From NCBI RefSeq assembly GCF_030177755.1, contig NZ_CP126539.1:2814001-2878000 (forward strand): 64,000 nucleotides of DNA, in the 5' to 3' direction. The notes under the pieces were generated by a model. The model had not been told where the DNA came from and searched no databases. It saw only the letters and a program-made list of their open reading frames with translations. A program made the position numbers and the translations under genes. The stretch comes from Devosia sp. RR2S18 (lineage in GTDB: Bacteria; Pseudomonadota; Alphaproteobacteria; Rhizobiales; Devosiaceae). Positions 52,568 to 61,043 of this stretch are shown piece after piece (positions within the stretch are counted from its first letter, which is position 1; each line of letters begins with the position of its first letter).

Positions 52568-53818
52568 TTAGAACCGGGTCGGCCCCGGGGTCGAGCTGCC
52601 GGTCGTCCCCGCATTGTTGCGTGGGGAGGTTGAGCTGCCCAGATCGTTGGGCTTGGTGGTCGCGCTCGAGCTGGCTTTGTTTGCGGCCTCGTTTCCAGCT
52701 TCGGATGCCTTGGACGCAGCGTTGGTCGCCTTGTCCTTGGTGTCCTCATAGAGCGAGGATGCACGCTCCTTGGCCTCATCGTGAAGCTCGGATACCTTCT
52801 CACGACCCTTTTCATAGGCTTGCGCGGCCTGTGAGGCAGCTTCGCCCTTGAGGCTATCGGCAGCGTCGCCCATCAGCTCGTCTTCCTGACGAGTATGCGG
52901 CAAGGCAGCACCGATGGCAGCGCCCGCAGCAAAGGCCAGAGCTCCAGCGATCAGCGGCTGCTCGCGCATCTGATGCATCAGCTCGCTGTTGAGCTGTCCA
53001 GCCCGCTCGCCAGCATAGGCGGCGCCCCCACCAATAGCGCTACGAGCACCGGAGGCACCATCGCTAATGGCATGACGTGCACCAGCAGCGCGTTCGCCGA
53101 TGGCATTACGCGCTCCGGCAACACGGCGACCCATGGAGCGGCGACGCGAGTTCAGGTTGTCGCCAGCGCCCTGCATCTTCTCGCGGGCCATCTGCCATGT
53201 GTGCGATGCCCACTCCAGAGCCTCATCGAGCACGTTGCCCGCTTCGTCGCGGAACGTATTGACCTGCTGCCCGGCGGAGTCAGTGAAACCGCGGAACCTG
53301 TTGCCCGCCTCGTCCATGAAGTGACCGGCGCGCTTGCCCATCTTGTCGGATTCGGCCTTGTACTTGCGGCCAGCATCATCGGTGAATTCGCTGAACGTCC
53401 GGCCGCGATCGTCAGACGAGCTCCCTACACGCTGCAGGCTGGTGCCCGAGATGGTTGCGACGGGGTACTCAACCTCATCATAATCATAGTCGTCCATGTC
53501 ATCGTAATCGTCGACATAGTCGACGTCGTATTCTTCATAGACTTCAACAGTTCGGGTGCGGCGGGGTGGCTTCGCCATCAACCAGGCCAAGCTCACACCC
53601 AGAAGCGCGAGCGGGATTGGATTGGCAGTTGCGGTACGCTGCAGATTGCCGACGAACTCGCCGCTACTGCCCTTGGCGAAGCTGAGAACCTCGTCGAAGA
53701 TGTCTCCGGGAGACAAGCGCCCCTGGATTGCATCAATCTTGTTTTCCACACGTCCGCGCTGAGCCTCGACTTCGCGCTGTAGCTCGGCCGCACTTTTGTT
53801 ATCGGAATCATAGGCCAT
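52568..53818 (-). CDS. DUF3618 membrane-associated protein
   Basis: A 416-residue protein. The DUF3618 start (KSAAELQREVEAQRGRVENKIDAIQGRLSPGDIFDEVL) leads to one membrane helix (TANPIPLALLGVSLAWLMA, about residues 65-83), then an acidic stretch (YDVDYVDDYDDMDDYDYDEVEY) and long amphipathic, repetitive helices (for example DEAGNRFRGFTDSAGQQVNTFRDEAGN and repeated GARxAI units), a second hydrophobic helix and a Ser/Thr tail. It resembles LEA- or YqjD-like envelope stress proteins. Third gene of an operon with DUF1469 and YqjD-like proteins. Confidence 0.85.
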   Translation of the reverse strand: MAYDSDNKSAAELQREVEAQRGRVENKIDAIQGRLSPGDIFDEVLSFAKGSSGEFVGNLQRTATANPIPLALLGVSLAWLMAKPPRRTRTVEVYEEYDVDYVDDYDDMDDYDYDEVEYPVATISGTSLQRVGSSSDDRGRTFSEFTDDAGRKYKAESDKMGKRAGHFMDEAGNRFRGFTDSAGQQVNTFRDEAGNVLDEALEWASHTWQMAREKMQGAGDNLNSRRRSMGRRVAGARNAIGERAAGARHAISDGASGARSAIGGGAAYAGERAGQLNSELMHQMREQPLIAGALAFAAGAAIGAALPHTRQEDELMGDAADSLKGEAASQAAQAYEKGREKVSELHDEAKERASSLYEDTKDKATNAASKASEAGNEAANKASSSATTKPNDLGSSTSPRNNAGTTGSSTPGPTRF

Positions 53819-54234
53819 TAGATTCTCTCCTTTACGACGTCAGCATCACGCGCCAGGGAGCTGGTCGTGCGATCCAGCGTCAGATTGCTGGTCTTGAGGT
53901 TACTGCGGCCCTTGGCAATCATCGCCCAGGCAATAATGCCGACCACAACGGCCACGATGAAGGCTGCGAGGGTGGTCGCGAACACTTCTTCCATGCCTTG
54001 CGCGACAAGGAAGGACGCGAGCAGCGTAACGATGGCACTGAGCAGCACGCCCAGGGCACCAAGCCCCAGGACGGCACCGGCCATAATCATCTCCACCCCA
54101 CCAAGCGTCTGAGACACCTTCTCGGATGCCTCAGCCTTGGCCAGTTGGATCTCCTTGCGGAAAAGCCCGGAAATATCGGACGCTAACCCGCTGATCAGCT
54201 CCGGAAGGGAGCGGGTATCATTAGTGTCGGCCAT
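53818..54234 (-). CDS. DUF1469 (phage-holin-superfamily) membrane protein
   Basis: A 138-residue protein: amphipathic N-terminal helix SLPELISGLASDISGLFRKEIQLAKAEASEKV followed by two membrane helices (about 50-75 and 80-102). The family is labelled Phage_holin_3_6/DUF1469 and is chromosomal, not phage-linked, in Hyphomicrobiales. CGGGGAGCTCCACCA supports ATG 54234; its start overlaps the 3' end of the gene upstream by 14 bases, and its stop is 1 base from the DUF3618 ATG. Confidence 0.82.
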   Translation of the reverse strand: MADTNDTRSLPELISGLASDISGLFRKEIQLAKAEASEKVSQTLGGVEMIMAGAVLGLGALGVLLSAIVTLLASFLVAQGMEEVFATTLAAFIVAVVVGIIAWAMIAKGRSNLKTSNLTLDRTTSSLARDADVVKERI

Positions 54235-54907
54235 TGGTGGAGCTCCCCGAGGTGTAGGAAGTTGCGCCGCCGCTGGTGGAGCTGGTGCCCGCGCCATAGG
54301 AGGTACCGGCAGAATAGGTCGAACCGGTTGACCCAGACGGCGTGCTTACCGTCGACCCTCGGGTCGTGCCATAGCTGGTGCCCGCACTATAGGTGGAGGC
54401 GGTGGAACGAGGACCCGTAACGTCACGGCGGTGCGACGAAGACATGGCGAAGCGGCTGGCAGCGAAACCGGCGAGAGCCGCGATACCCAGGAATGCCAGC
54501 GGCTGACGACGACCGAAATCTTGCGCCATTTCCATGAGGTCTGCCGCGTCGCGATCGCGCACATTGCTAGAGACACGGCTAAGGCTGCCGGCGACTTCCC
54601 GTGTGTAGCGGGCGATGGTGGGCTGATCTTCAAGCTGATCGGCGACCTTGTTCATGGCCGAAGCGACGCCGTCGATCTGGCCGGCGGCAAGGTCCTTCTG
54701 GTCGTTGGCGAAGGACTTAGCCTTTTCGCCAACGGCACCGACTTGATCCATGGCCTGATCTTTGAGTTCGTTGACGTCCTTGGCCGCCTGGCGACGAACT
54801 TCGTCCATGTCGCGCTGAGCGGTCTCCTTGACCTTGTTGAGGTCTTCCTTCACCCGCTGTTCGGGGGCCTGGTTGCTCGTGGTGTTATTCGGATCTTGGA
54901 TGCTCAT
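54221..54907 (-). CDS. YqjD/ElaB-like membrane-anchored protein
   Basis: A 228-residue protein: coiled, charged N-terminal half (EQRVKEDLNKVKETAQRDMDEVRRQAAKDV), one membrane helix near residues 135-152 (QPLAFLGIAALAGFAASRFAM) and a Ser/Thr/Gly repeat tail (STYSAGTSYG appears twice). This is the architecture of ribosome-associated YqjD/ElaB and of 'nutrient deprivation-induced' proteins of Rhizobiales. AAGGAGCAGGATC precedes ATG. First gene of the DUF1469/DUF3618 operon, with an EcfG-like site about 70 bases upstream. Confidence 0.82.
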   Translation of the reverse strand: MSIQDPNNTTSNQAPEQRVKEDLNKVKETAQRDMDEVRRQAAKDVNELKDQAMDQVGAVGEKAKSFANDQKDLAAGQIDGVASAMNKVADQLEDQPTIARYTREVAGSLSRVSSNVRDRDAADLMEMAQDFGRRQPLAFLGIAALAGFAASRFAMSSSHRRDVTGPRSTASTYSAGTSYGTTRGSTVSTPSGSTGSTYSAGTSYGAGTSSTSGGATSYTSGSSTNGRH

Positions 54908-54977
54908 GATCCTGCTCCTTGGTTGAGGGGGACCGTCCTCGCCGTACCGCCCTCCGGCCGGCGTTTCATATCATCAC

Positions 54978-55002
54978 AATGGGCGTGAGGACCTTCCGTT
55001 CC
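54978..55002 (-). promoter_or_regulatory. EcfG-like promoter candidate for the YqjD-like operon
   Basis: On the minus strand GGAAC (55002-54998), 16 bases, CATT (54981-54978): five plus three matching positions. It lies 70 bases before ATG 54907. Confidence 0.45.
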
Positions 55003-55180
55003 CCCGGAGCTTGGGATTCCGGGATGCTCATGATGTGCTCGCTGGTCGCCGAGCGTAGTGGCTACTTCGAATGCTATCAGCGATCAGCGATGAATATTTA
55101 CGTTCGGGTCACTCTACTGGGCTAAGGACAGAGATATGTTTAGCTTTGCCGCCTAGGATGCCGTTGCGTAGGGGATTGGC

Positions 55181-56332
55181 ATGCCGTTCGACTATCGATC
55201 ACTGCTGGTAGCGATTATCTTCAGTGGCGGCGCCATGAGCCTTACGCTGGTTTCAGCCTGGCTGACGGCGCGCCAGGACAGGTTCCTGATGACCTGGGCC
55301 GCGGGCATGATGGTGCTGGTGGCAGCAACCATTACGTTCGCTGCATATGATGAGACCGGGCTTTTATGGATCGGCGCTCTGGCTTTCATGCTGCTGCCGA
55401 GCGGGTGCGCGATTGTGTGGGGTGCATCTCGGCAATTCCGGTCTCTTGCTTATCCTATGTGGCACGTGCTGGCGCTGTGCGGGACTTCCGCAGCACTAAT
55501 GAGCGGCACGTTCGCCTTTGGTGTTACGGGGGTCGGAATCATCTCGTCCAATGTCTTGGCGGGTGCGCTACTCGCAATGACTGGTCTTGCATTCTGGTCG
55601 TCCAGGGCAGAGTCGCCGGCACTGATGTCATCCCTTTTTGGGCTTTATCTGGTCTCGGGTGCGTCCTTCGTGCTGTGCGGCGTCGCGCTCCTCTCTCAGC
55701 AACAGTTCGTCGTCCAAGGAATGCCGGACAACTGGGCGGAGGATCTAAACGCGCTGGTGTCGATCATCGGGATCACCGGCATCGGCGCGATCTCGGTGGC
55801 GCTGAACCATTCAAGGTTGGCGTTGCGACACCAGTCCGAGGCGCGCACGGACAATCTCACAGGCCTCACCAATCGGCGCTCTCTTTTCGAGATACATAAC
55901 ATTCTGCCCCCGCGCACTGCGGTCATCCTTTTCGACCTCGACGACTTCAAGGCGATCAACGACAGTTTCGGGCATGCGGCAGGCGATACCATGCTGCAAG
56001 CATTCGCGCAGTGCATCCGGGAGACGATGCCGCCACACTCCACTGCTGCCCGCATAGGAGGGGAGGAATTCGCGATTGTCATGGAGGATATGGACGGGCC
56101 GGCTGCCATGTTCGTTGCAGACAGTCTCCGGCTCGTGTTCGGCGCATCGACCATTCGCATCCCGTCCGGCTCCATTCGGGGCACGGTCAGCGCCGGAGTG
56201 GCGAATTCTGGTGACCTTCCCAGCACCCTCGACGAGGTGCTGCGGCGAGCAGATGACGCGCTTTATGCCGCCAAGCGTCAGGGCCGCAACCGCGTGAACC
56301 TTGAGGCGCCTCGGCTGGTGGCTATCGGCTGA
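55181..56332 (+). CDS. Diguanylate cyclase (GGDEF) with membrane sensor
   Basis: A 383-residue inner-membrane enzyme predicted to make cyclic di-GMP. About six hydrophobic segments fill residues 5-200 (MASE-like), followed by a GGDEF domain: ARTDNLTGLTNRRSLFEIH, VILFDLDDFKAINDSFGHAAGDTMLQ and the active-site ARIGGEEFAIVME. The RxxD inhibitory site expected 5 residues before GGEEF is absent (the sequence there is PPHSTAARI). It is a single gene; the regulatory input is unknown. Confidence 0.92.
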   Translation: MPFDYRSLLVAIIFSGGAMSLTLVSAWLTARQDRFLMTWAAGMMVLVAATITFAAYDETGLLWIGALAFMLLPSGCAIVWGASRQFRSLAYPMWHVLALCGTSAALMSGTFAFGVTGVGIISSNVLAGALLAMTGLAFWSSRAESPALMSSLFGLYLVSGASFVLCGVALLSQQQFVVQGMPDNWAEDLNALVSIIGITGIGAISVALNHSRLALRHQSEARTDNLTGLTNRRSLFEIHNILPPRTAVILFDLDDFKAINDSFGHAAGDTMLQAFAQCIRETMPPHSTAARIGGEEFAIVMEDMDGPAAMFVADSLRLVFGASTIRIPSGSIRGTVSAGVANSGDLPSTLDEVLRRADDALYAAKRQGRNRVNLEAPRLVAIG

Positions 56333-56335
56333 GGG

Positions 56336-56845
56336 CTACTGGCCGCTCAGATAGCTGCGGTTGACCCAACCTTGCCAGCCATCTGCCCGGACTTTCTGCC
56401 AGCCATTCGTGGCGTAGGGCAGGAAAGCAATGCCGCATTGCCGTGGACCAAGCCCGGTCAGGATGCGGGATTTCGGCGAGGGATAGGCACGCAAGTTCAG
56501 CACGTCGTTGCGAGCCACACCGGTGACGCAATACATGGCGGGCGAAACCATCGAGAGATAGTGGCGGTGGGCCCAGCCGGCATTGTGGCCGTCTTCAACC
56601 GGACACCAATCTCCTTTGCAAGAGCCGGTGATCATCACACCGCAGTCGCCGTAATTCTTGCGGGCGACGATACGGGATTGCGCGCTGGGCCCGCGGCGGA
56701 GGTTGAGGACGTCGTCCGTTCGAACATTGACAACGCAGTGCTCCTCACCGGGCACCACCGGATCAGCAATGACCGACGTAGAGCCGAAGAGGCTGCCGCC
56801 GAGCAGCAGAAGTGCGGCCAGTATCTGTCTCATGGAATTCCGCAT
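56336..56845 (-). CDS. Secreted protein with two bacterial SH3 domains
   Basis: A 169-residue precursor: signal peptide, then two SH3-like modules (CVVNVRTDDVLNLRRGPSAQSRIVARKNYGDCGV and CVTGVARNDVLNLRAYPSPKSRILTGLGPRQCGI), each with the DVLNLR-xx-PS-x-SRI motif. Bacterial SH3 modules bind peptidoglycan or are used in envelope enzymes; no catalytic part is here. Paired cysteines suggest disulfides. ATG 56845 with GGGAG upstream is preferred over an in-frame GTG at 56854. Confidence 0.87.
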   Translation of the reverse strand: MRNSMRQILAALLLLGGSLFGSTSVIADPVVPGEEHCVVNVRTDDVLNLRRGPSAQSRIVARKNYGDCGVMITGSCKGDWCPVEDGHNAGWAHRHYLSMVSPAMYCVTGVARNDVLNLRAYPSPKSRILTGLGPRQCGIAFLPYATNGWQKVRADGWQGWVNRSYLSGQ

Positions 56846-56964
56846 GATCCTCACTCCCTTAAATTAGTATTGCAAGGTATGAAGAGCAATCTGAACGGCA
56901 GATGAAGGAGCGGTTGCCACCTTGCCGTTTGCTTGAAGGCGCTACCAGGGACGAGGCAACTTGC

Positions 56965-57684
56965 ATGAGCCACGCGCTCTACCCGGCGAGTTTTTATGAG
57001 AGTCGGCGCGAGCACACGCGCCACGCTGCAGACCGGATCCTGAACGCGCTTCCGCGTCGCATGCCGCGCCGGAGCCTCGCCGATATTGGCTGCGGAACGG
57101 GCACATGGCTAGCGGCGGCGTTGGCTAATGGGGCCGGCCGGGCAATCGGGTTCGAGGGCGACTGGGTGCGTCCCGACATGCTGGACGATGCCAAGATCGA
57201 GTTTACCGCCGTCGACTTGGAGCAGCCCCTCGCCGGACCTGCGGTTGACCTTGTGCTTTCTCTGGAAGTGGCGGAACACCTCTCCGAGGAGCGTGCCCCC
57301 AGTTACGTCGCCGATCTCGCCGCCATGGGCTCGGCAGTGCTGTTCAGTGCTGCCATACCCGGGCAAGGCGGCGTAGGGCATCGCAACGAACAATGGCAGA
57401 GCTGGTGGGCTCACCTGTTCGCGGCGCATGAGCTACTCGCCTTTGACATCATTCGTCCGCAGATTTGGAGTGACGAGCAGATACCCGCCTGGTACCGCCA
57501 GAACTTGGTGTTGTACCTAAGGCAGGACATCGGGCGGAACCTGTTGCTGACGCCCACCGCGCCCCAACTGCTGGATAAGGTTCACCCGGCCTTTTGGGAG
57601 CGTGCCAACCGAGAGTTGCGTTATGCCGGTGCCCTGCCCGAGTCTGAAGTCTTGCGTCGGCATCCGGTTCAGAAGCAGCAGTGA
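56965..57684 (+). CDS. Class I SAM-dependent methyltransferase
   Basis: A 239-residue protein with the SAM-binding motif SLADIGCGTGTWLAAAL (about residues 38-54), the acidic residue at the end of strand 2 (GFEGDW), and the later DLVLSLEVAEHLSEE. The target is unknown; the C-terminal part (HPAFWERANRELRYAG) does not match a named family I recognise. ATG 56965 is chosen because GGGACGAGG lies upstream; an in-frame ATG at 56902 lacks one. It is convergent with the hydrolase gene. Confidence 0.82.
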   Translation: MSHALYPASFYESRREHTRHAADRILNALPRRMPRRSLADIGCGTGTWLAAALANGAGRAIGFEGDWVRPDMLDDAKIEFTAVDLEQPLAGPAVDLVLSLEVAEHLSEERAPSYVADLAAMGSAVLFSAAIPGQGGVGHRNEQWQSWWAHLFAAHELLAFDIIRPQIWSDEQIPAWYRQNLVLYLRQDIGRNLLLTPTAPQLLDKVHPAFWERANRELRYAGALPESEVLRRHPVQKQQ

Positions 57685-57687
57685 TCG

Positions 57688-58566
57688 CTAAAGGTGCTCG
57701 CGCAAGAAGGCGAGCATGGCTTGACGCATACGCGGTGTCTCCTCGTGCCCGACACCCGGCTCCGAGATGAGTTGCAGGTTAGCAGGTGCAGATGCATAGG
57801 CCGGGAGAAGCTCTTCCCAGGCACGACTGAATGCCTGGGGCGGCGTGAGGCGGTCGGCCTCACCGAGGCAGACCAGTTGTGGGCGAGGCGCAATGAGTGC
57901 GGCGATTGCCCCTGCATCGGCTTCTTCGAGAAGGCCGGGCACCACCATATAGATGCCATGGCCGTCATGGGCACCCAGTTCGATCATGGTGCGCTGGTCG
58001 GCAAAGCAACAGAGCTGGGCAACAGCTTTAATCCGGTTATCGAGGGCAGCGAGCCAATAGCTCAGCGTGCAGCCCATGGACATGCCGAAGGCGCCTAGCC
58101 GGCTGGCATCCACGTCCGGTCGCCCGGCAAGATAGCTAAGGGCAGCCGCCTGCTCGCACACCATCTGTCCGATGAGAGACTTGCCTCTCCACAAAAGCGC
58201 CTTTGCGGCTGCCGCCTCACTGGTGGACGAGCGCACACCGAACACAGGCATGTCGACGGCCAGTGTCACATAGCCGGCTCGCGCGAGAACGGGGCCGAGT
58301 GGCTCCTGCAGATACTCTCGACCGTCCAAAAGCTCCTGCGCGCCGATCTCGTACTTGCCCCCGTGAGAATGCGCATAGAGGATGGCCGGCAAAGGACCGG
58401 CGCTGCCAGTCGGACGCGTGAGTAGACCACGCGTATTCGCATCTCCGATCCGCAGAGTCAGGGTCTCGACGGCGTAATCGCCATGCTCGGCAATTGCAGT
58501 GCCGAGGACCGAGAAATCGGGCTCTTTGAAGTGCAGAAGCCCCGCCAGCCGGTGTCGCGTGACCAT
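57688..58566 (-). CDS. Dienelactone-hydrolase-like alpha/beta hydrolase
   Basis: A 292-residue hydrolase of the type often labelled acetylxylan-esterase/DLH family. LPAILYAHSHGGKYEIGAQELL is the oxyanion region, the nucleophile elbow is intact (LGAFGMSMGCTLSYW, Ser about residue 168), and a catalytic Asp (LVCLGEADRLTPP) and His (EPGVGHEETPRM) follow. It has no signal peptide, so cytoplasmic. Substrate cannot be told. Start ATG 58566 or in-frame TTG 58587 is uncertain. Confidence 0.85.
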   Translation of the reverse strand: MVTRHRLAGLLHFKEPDFSVLGTAIAEHGDYAVETLTLRIGDANTRGLLTRPTGSAGPLPAILYAHSHGGKYEIGAQELLDGREYLQEPLGPVLARAGYVTLAVDMPVFGVRSSTSEAAAAKALLWRGKSLIGQMVCEQAAALSYLAGRPDVDASRLGAFGMSMGCTLSYWLAALDNRIKAVAQLCCFADQRTMIELGAHDGHGIYMVVPGLLEEADAGAIAALIAPRPQLVCLGEADRLTPPQAFSRAWEELLPAYASAPANLQLISEPGVGHEETPRMRQAMLAFLREHL

Positions 58567-58658
58567 GGTCTGTGCCGTTCCCTCCAAACTAGCGCTGAAT
58601 CACCGAAGTGATCATGTGGCCGGCTTGCGCGGTACGCCAGCCCGATTATAGAGGGACT

Positions 58659-58889
58659 ATGAACCGGGCTCCCATTTCTCCCATGGACTTCAAGGTCACA
58701 GCCTCCGACTATGACCCGGTGGCGCAGCATCTCCATTTCACGGCCAGTGGAACGCGCGCGGGAGTGAAGTTCACGGTTGCCTCGCGCATCAAATGCCTCA
58801 AGGATCCGGTTACTCCTGAGAACATCCACCTGGTGGTCTTGCTCGCCCTCACCGATATCTTCCGTCGCCCCAGCGCCTCCGGCCGGTAG
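58659..58889 (+). CDS. DUF1488-like small protein
   Basis: A 76-residue protein: MDFKVTASDYDPVAQHLHFTASGTRAGVKFTVASRIKCL resembles the DUF1488 pattern (a short strand, SYDPxxxxVxFxxxxGxxxxxFxV). AGAGGGA lies just before ATG. Convergent with the small genes at 58894-59221. Function unknown and the family match is only fair. Confidence 0.5.
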   Translation: MNRAPISPMDFKVTASDYDPVAQHLHFTASGTRAGVKFTVASRIKCLKDPVTPENIHLVVLLALTDIFRRPSASGR

Positions 58890-58893
58890 GGAG

Positions 58894-59049
58894 TTACGGC
58901 TTCTTCTTGTTGTTCGGATCGAGCGCGTCGTGATTGCCTGGCTTGCCCAAGGGCGCCTTCTTTTTATCCCGCTGCTCCTGGTCCGGCTTGCCGGCTGCGG
59001 TGGCGCCAGCATCAATAACCTTCTCAGGGTCCTTGCGATCGTCAGCCAT
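58894..59049 (-). CDS. Tiny hydrophilic protein (51 residues)
   Basis: Encodes MADDRKDPEKVIDAGATAAG, then a Lys/Asp/Pro-rich chain ending NNKKKP. Ribosome site GCGGGAGGACCATGAC lies right before its ATG and inside the end of the upstream gene, whose stop is 1 base away, so the two are translationally coupled. No membrane segment or known family. Probably real on ribosome-site and coupling evidence. Confidence 0.6.
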   Translation of the reverse strand: MADDRKDPEKVIDAGATAAGKPDQEQRDKKKAPLGKPGNHDALDPNNKKKP

Positions 59050-59050
59050 G

Positions 59051-59221
59051 TCATGGTCCTCCCGCGATGGAACCTGCGACCACCATCACCAGTTCGTCGA
59101 TGTCGATTTCGCCATTCACCGAGAAACGGTCACCCTGCCGGTCGACCTTGAGAGCCTGCGGCCTGGCTTCCGCCTGCCGGGTTAGCTCGGCAATGATCGC
59201 TTCGCGAATTTGTCTTTCCAT
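59051..59221 (-). CDS. Small hypothetical protein (56 residues)
   Basis: Encodes MERQIREAIIAELTRQAEAR, then a short strand-rich end (QGDRFSVNGEIDIDELVMVVAGSIAGGP). Ribosome site AGAGGTGATTTCA precedes ATG 59221. The pattern (helix, then VNG-xIDxDELxMVVAGSxAGGP) recurs in Hyphomicrobiales small proteins as far as I can recall, but I know no function. It is followed after 1 base by the 51-residue gene. An EcfG-like promoter sits just upstream. Confidence 0.65.
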   Translation of the reverse strand: MERQIREAIIAELTRQAEARPQALKVDRQGDRFSVNGEIDIDELVMVVAGSIAGGP

Positions 59222-59241
59222 TGAAATCACCTCTTCTGTTC

Positions 59242-59266
59242 AACTGGTGGAAGGCCAGAGCGTTCC
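59242..59266 (-). promoter_or_regulatory. EcfG-like promoter candidate for the small-gene pair
   Basis: On the minus strand GGAAC (59266-59262), 17 bases, GTT (59244-59242), i.e. GGAAC-N16-AGTT. It is about 20 bases before the start codon at 59221, which would give a very short leader. Confidence 0.45.
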
Positions 59267-59283
59267 CAAACCACGATGCTTGC

Positions 59284-59799
59284 CTAGCCCTGGGACGCTG
59301 CTTCGGCAGCGCGGCGCCAGAGCGTGCTGTCGCCCTCCTTAAGCACCTCGAGGAGCGCAATTTTCTCGCGCTTGTAGACGCGCCAAAAGCTGGGATCGTA
59401 TTTGGCGGTAGTGCGGGTGTTGTCGATGAGATCGGCAAGCTTGATGGTCTTGGCAGCCGGGGTAGCCTTTGCAGTATGCAGCAGGTCAAGATGCTTGCGC
59501 TTGCGCCGGTTGCCATCAGCGGGGCCCGAGACGTCAGTCAGCCAGTCCACGAGTTCGCCCACTTCTCGACCAAACTCGTTGAGGATTTCTTCGATCGTGA
59601 CCGGCGTATCCTCAACGACGTCGTGCAGCAAAGCCGCCGCAATCATCGGCCCTTCGTGAGGAACCGTCCGCACGATTTCGGCCACAGCTATGGGATGCAC
59701 GATGTATGGCTCGCCGGTATACTTCCGACGCTGATTGATAGAGCCGTGAGCTGCAGCCGCAAAGGCAAGCGCCCTTCGTTCAAGGCTCGCTGCATCCAT
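59284..59799 (-). CDS. Small HD-domain (p)ppGpp hydrolase-like protein
   Basis: A 171-residue stand-alone HD protein resembling the hydrolase half of Rel/SpoT enzymes (the MESH1/SAH group). Motifs in order: [17 protein letters not shown], the metal-binding [19 protein letters not shown], and [17 protein letters not shown], the counterpart of [11 protein letters not shown] in Rsh. No synthetase, TGS or ACT domain. It begins 1 base after the DUF1206 stop, so it is coupled to that gene. (p)ppGpp hydrolysis is an inference; other nucleotide pyrophosphohydrolase activity is possible. Confidence 0.85.
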   Translation of the reverse strand: MDAASLERRALAFAAAAHGSINQRRKYTGEPYIVHPIAVAEIVRTVPHEGPMIAAALLHDVVEDTPVTIEEILNEFGREVGELVDWLTDVSGPADGNRRKRKHLDLLHTAKATPAAKTIKLADLIDNTRTTAKYDPSFWRVYKREKIALLEVLKEGDSTLWRRAAEAASQG

Positions 59800-59800
59800 G

Positions 59801-60637
59801 CTAGCTCACCAGGTTTGCGGCCGCGCTTTTGACCTTTGCGACTCGCGGGACAGCCATCGTGCGGTATCGTGCCTCGACGAAGCTGTAGATGCCGAAGGCG
59901 ATCAGCCCCAGGGCCGCCAAGCCATAGAGGAAACGCCCAAAAGGAAGCTGGTGCACCCAGTCCAAAGCCTCGGCAGTACCGCCGGCCTGTTGGCCGCTGA
60001 TGGTGATGGCACCGTAGAGCAAAAAACCTCCGGTGATCGCCAGTAAAACGCCACGAGCGGAAAGGCCAAAGGCGCACACCAGATGGAGCTTGTGCTCGTG
60101 ATCTGCCGGAAGCTGTACGCGCTTTTGGTATTGGGCGGCCACGCCGCGCCATACCTGCACAAGTCCGACCCCGATTACGACGAGGCCAACGAGCCCGAGC
60201 ATCCAGCGGCCAAAGGGTTGCTGGAGAAGCCAGGAGGCCATGCCGTCCCGTCCGCCGCCGCCCTGACCGCCCCCAGAGCTGCCCACCCCAAGCGCCAGCC
60301 GCACAGCAACGAAGACCAAAAAACCATTTGCGACAGCGCTGGCGAAGTTGCCGGCACGCGCGGCATAGCCTTTCGCGTCGTCGTCGTGATGGTCGGCATT
60401 GAGCAAGGCTTCCGCCAGGCGCCACATAACGTGGCCGATCAGTCCGATTGCTACCAGCCCCAAGAGTATACGGCCGAATGGCTGGCGCAGAATAGTCGCC
60501 AGTGCGCCTTCCGAGTTCGCCTGCCCACCTCCCCCGCCCCAGAAGACGGAGCTTAGTGCGATATAACCGAGGACTAAATAGACCGCACCACGAGCGGCGT
60601 ATCCACTGCGGGCGAGGAGTTCGAGCTTGTCGTTCAT
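59801..60637 (-). CDS. DUF1206 membrane protein
   Basis: A 278-residue inner-membrane protein built of three similar modules, each with two membrane helices and the motif FGR-xxxGLV..GLxGxx..R (for example [45 protein letters not shown] and [21 protein letters not shown]). This is DUF1206. GTTCCTTTTTCGG-type context and AAAGGAACGGCA before ATG 60637 support the start. It is coupled to the alarmone-hydrolase-like gene downstream. Function unknown. Confidence 0.88.
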   Translation of the reverse strand: MNDKLELLARSGYAARGAVYLVLGYIALSSVFWGGGGGQANSEGALATILRQPFGRILLGLVAIGLIGHVMWRLAEALLNADHHDDDAKGYAARAGNFASAVANGFLVFVAVRLALGVGSSGGGQGGGGRDGMASWLLQQPFGRWMLGLVGLVVIGVGLVQVWRGVAAQYQKRVQLPADHEHKLHLVCAFGLSARGVLLAITGGFLLYGAITISGQQAGGTAEALDWVHQLPFGRFLYGLAALGLIAFGIYSFVEARYRTMAVPRVAKVKSAAANLVS

Positions 60638-60665
60638 TGCCGTTCCTTTTTCGGCACAACGACAC

Positions 60666-61031
60666 TTAAAGCGGCAGCGTTCCTGCGGAATTTGTAGATG
60701 ATGCACGGGTCTCGCCCGGCGTTGCTGCTAACTGGTTGATGGCGGCCAAAAGCTCCCTCCTGAGACTGTCCATCTCCGTCAACGCCGTTTCGACCCCGGC
60801 TGCGAGTTCGTGGCTGGTGTCCGGCGTGGTAGCCGCGGCGTCGGCCAAGTCCTGCCGTTCCGCTTCGACCGCGGCCAGTGTGCGGCGCGCCACGTCGATG
60901 ACGTCCGGCTGAGGGCGCCCGGTCTCGCGCGCTTCGCCAGTAGCGCGAATGATGGCAATCGGGTCATTGGACCAACTCGCCACCGATTGGCGAGCCAGGT
61001 CAAAACGGGTCGTGAGTTCGTCGAGGGTCAA
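60666..61031 (-). CDS. Hypothetical helical protein
   Basis: A 121-residue, Ala/Glu/Arg-rich, mostly helical protein with no membrane segment and no family I recognise. Starts with TTG 61031 (MTLDELTTRFDLARQSVASW) 12 bases after the YidB-like gene's stop, and ends 28 bases before the DUF1206 start, so it belongs to the same operon. A coiled-coil is likely around residues 50-105. Confidence 0.65.
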   Translation of the reverse strand: MTLDELTTRFDLARQSVASWSNDPIAIIRATGEARETGRPQPDVIDVARRTLAAVEAERQDLADAAATTPDTSHELAAGVETALTEMDSLRRELLAAINQLAATPGETRASSTNSAGTLPL

Positions 61032-61043
61032 GTCGCGCCTGCG

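Noticed and set aside
53818..54234. Prophage remnant suggested by the holin-superfamily label
   Set aside because: The DUF1469 gene is in a conserved chromosomal operon with no phage genes nearby.
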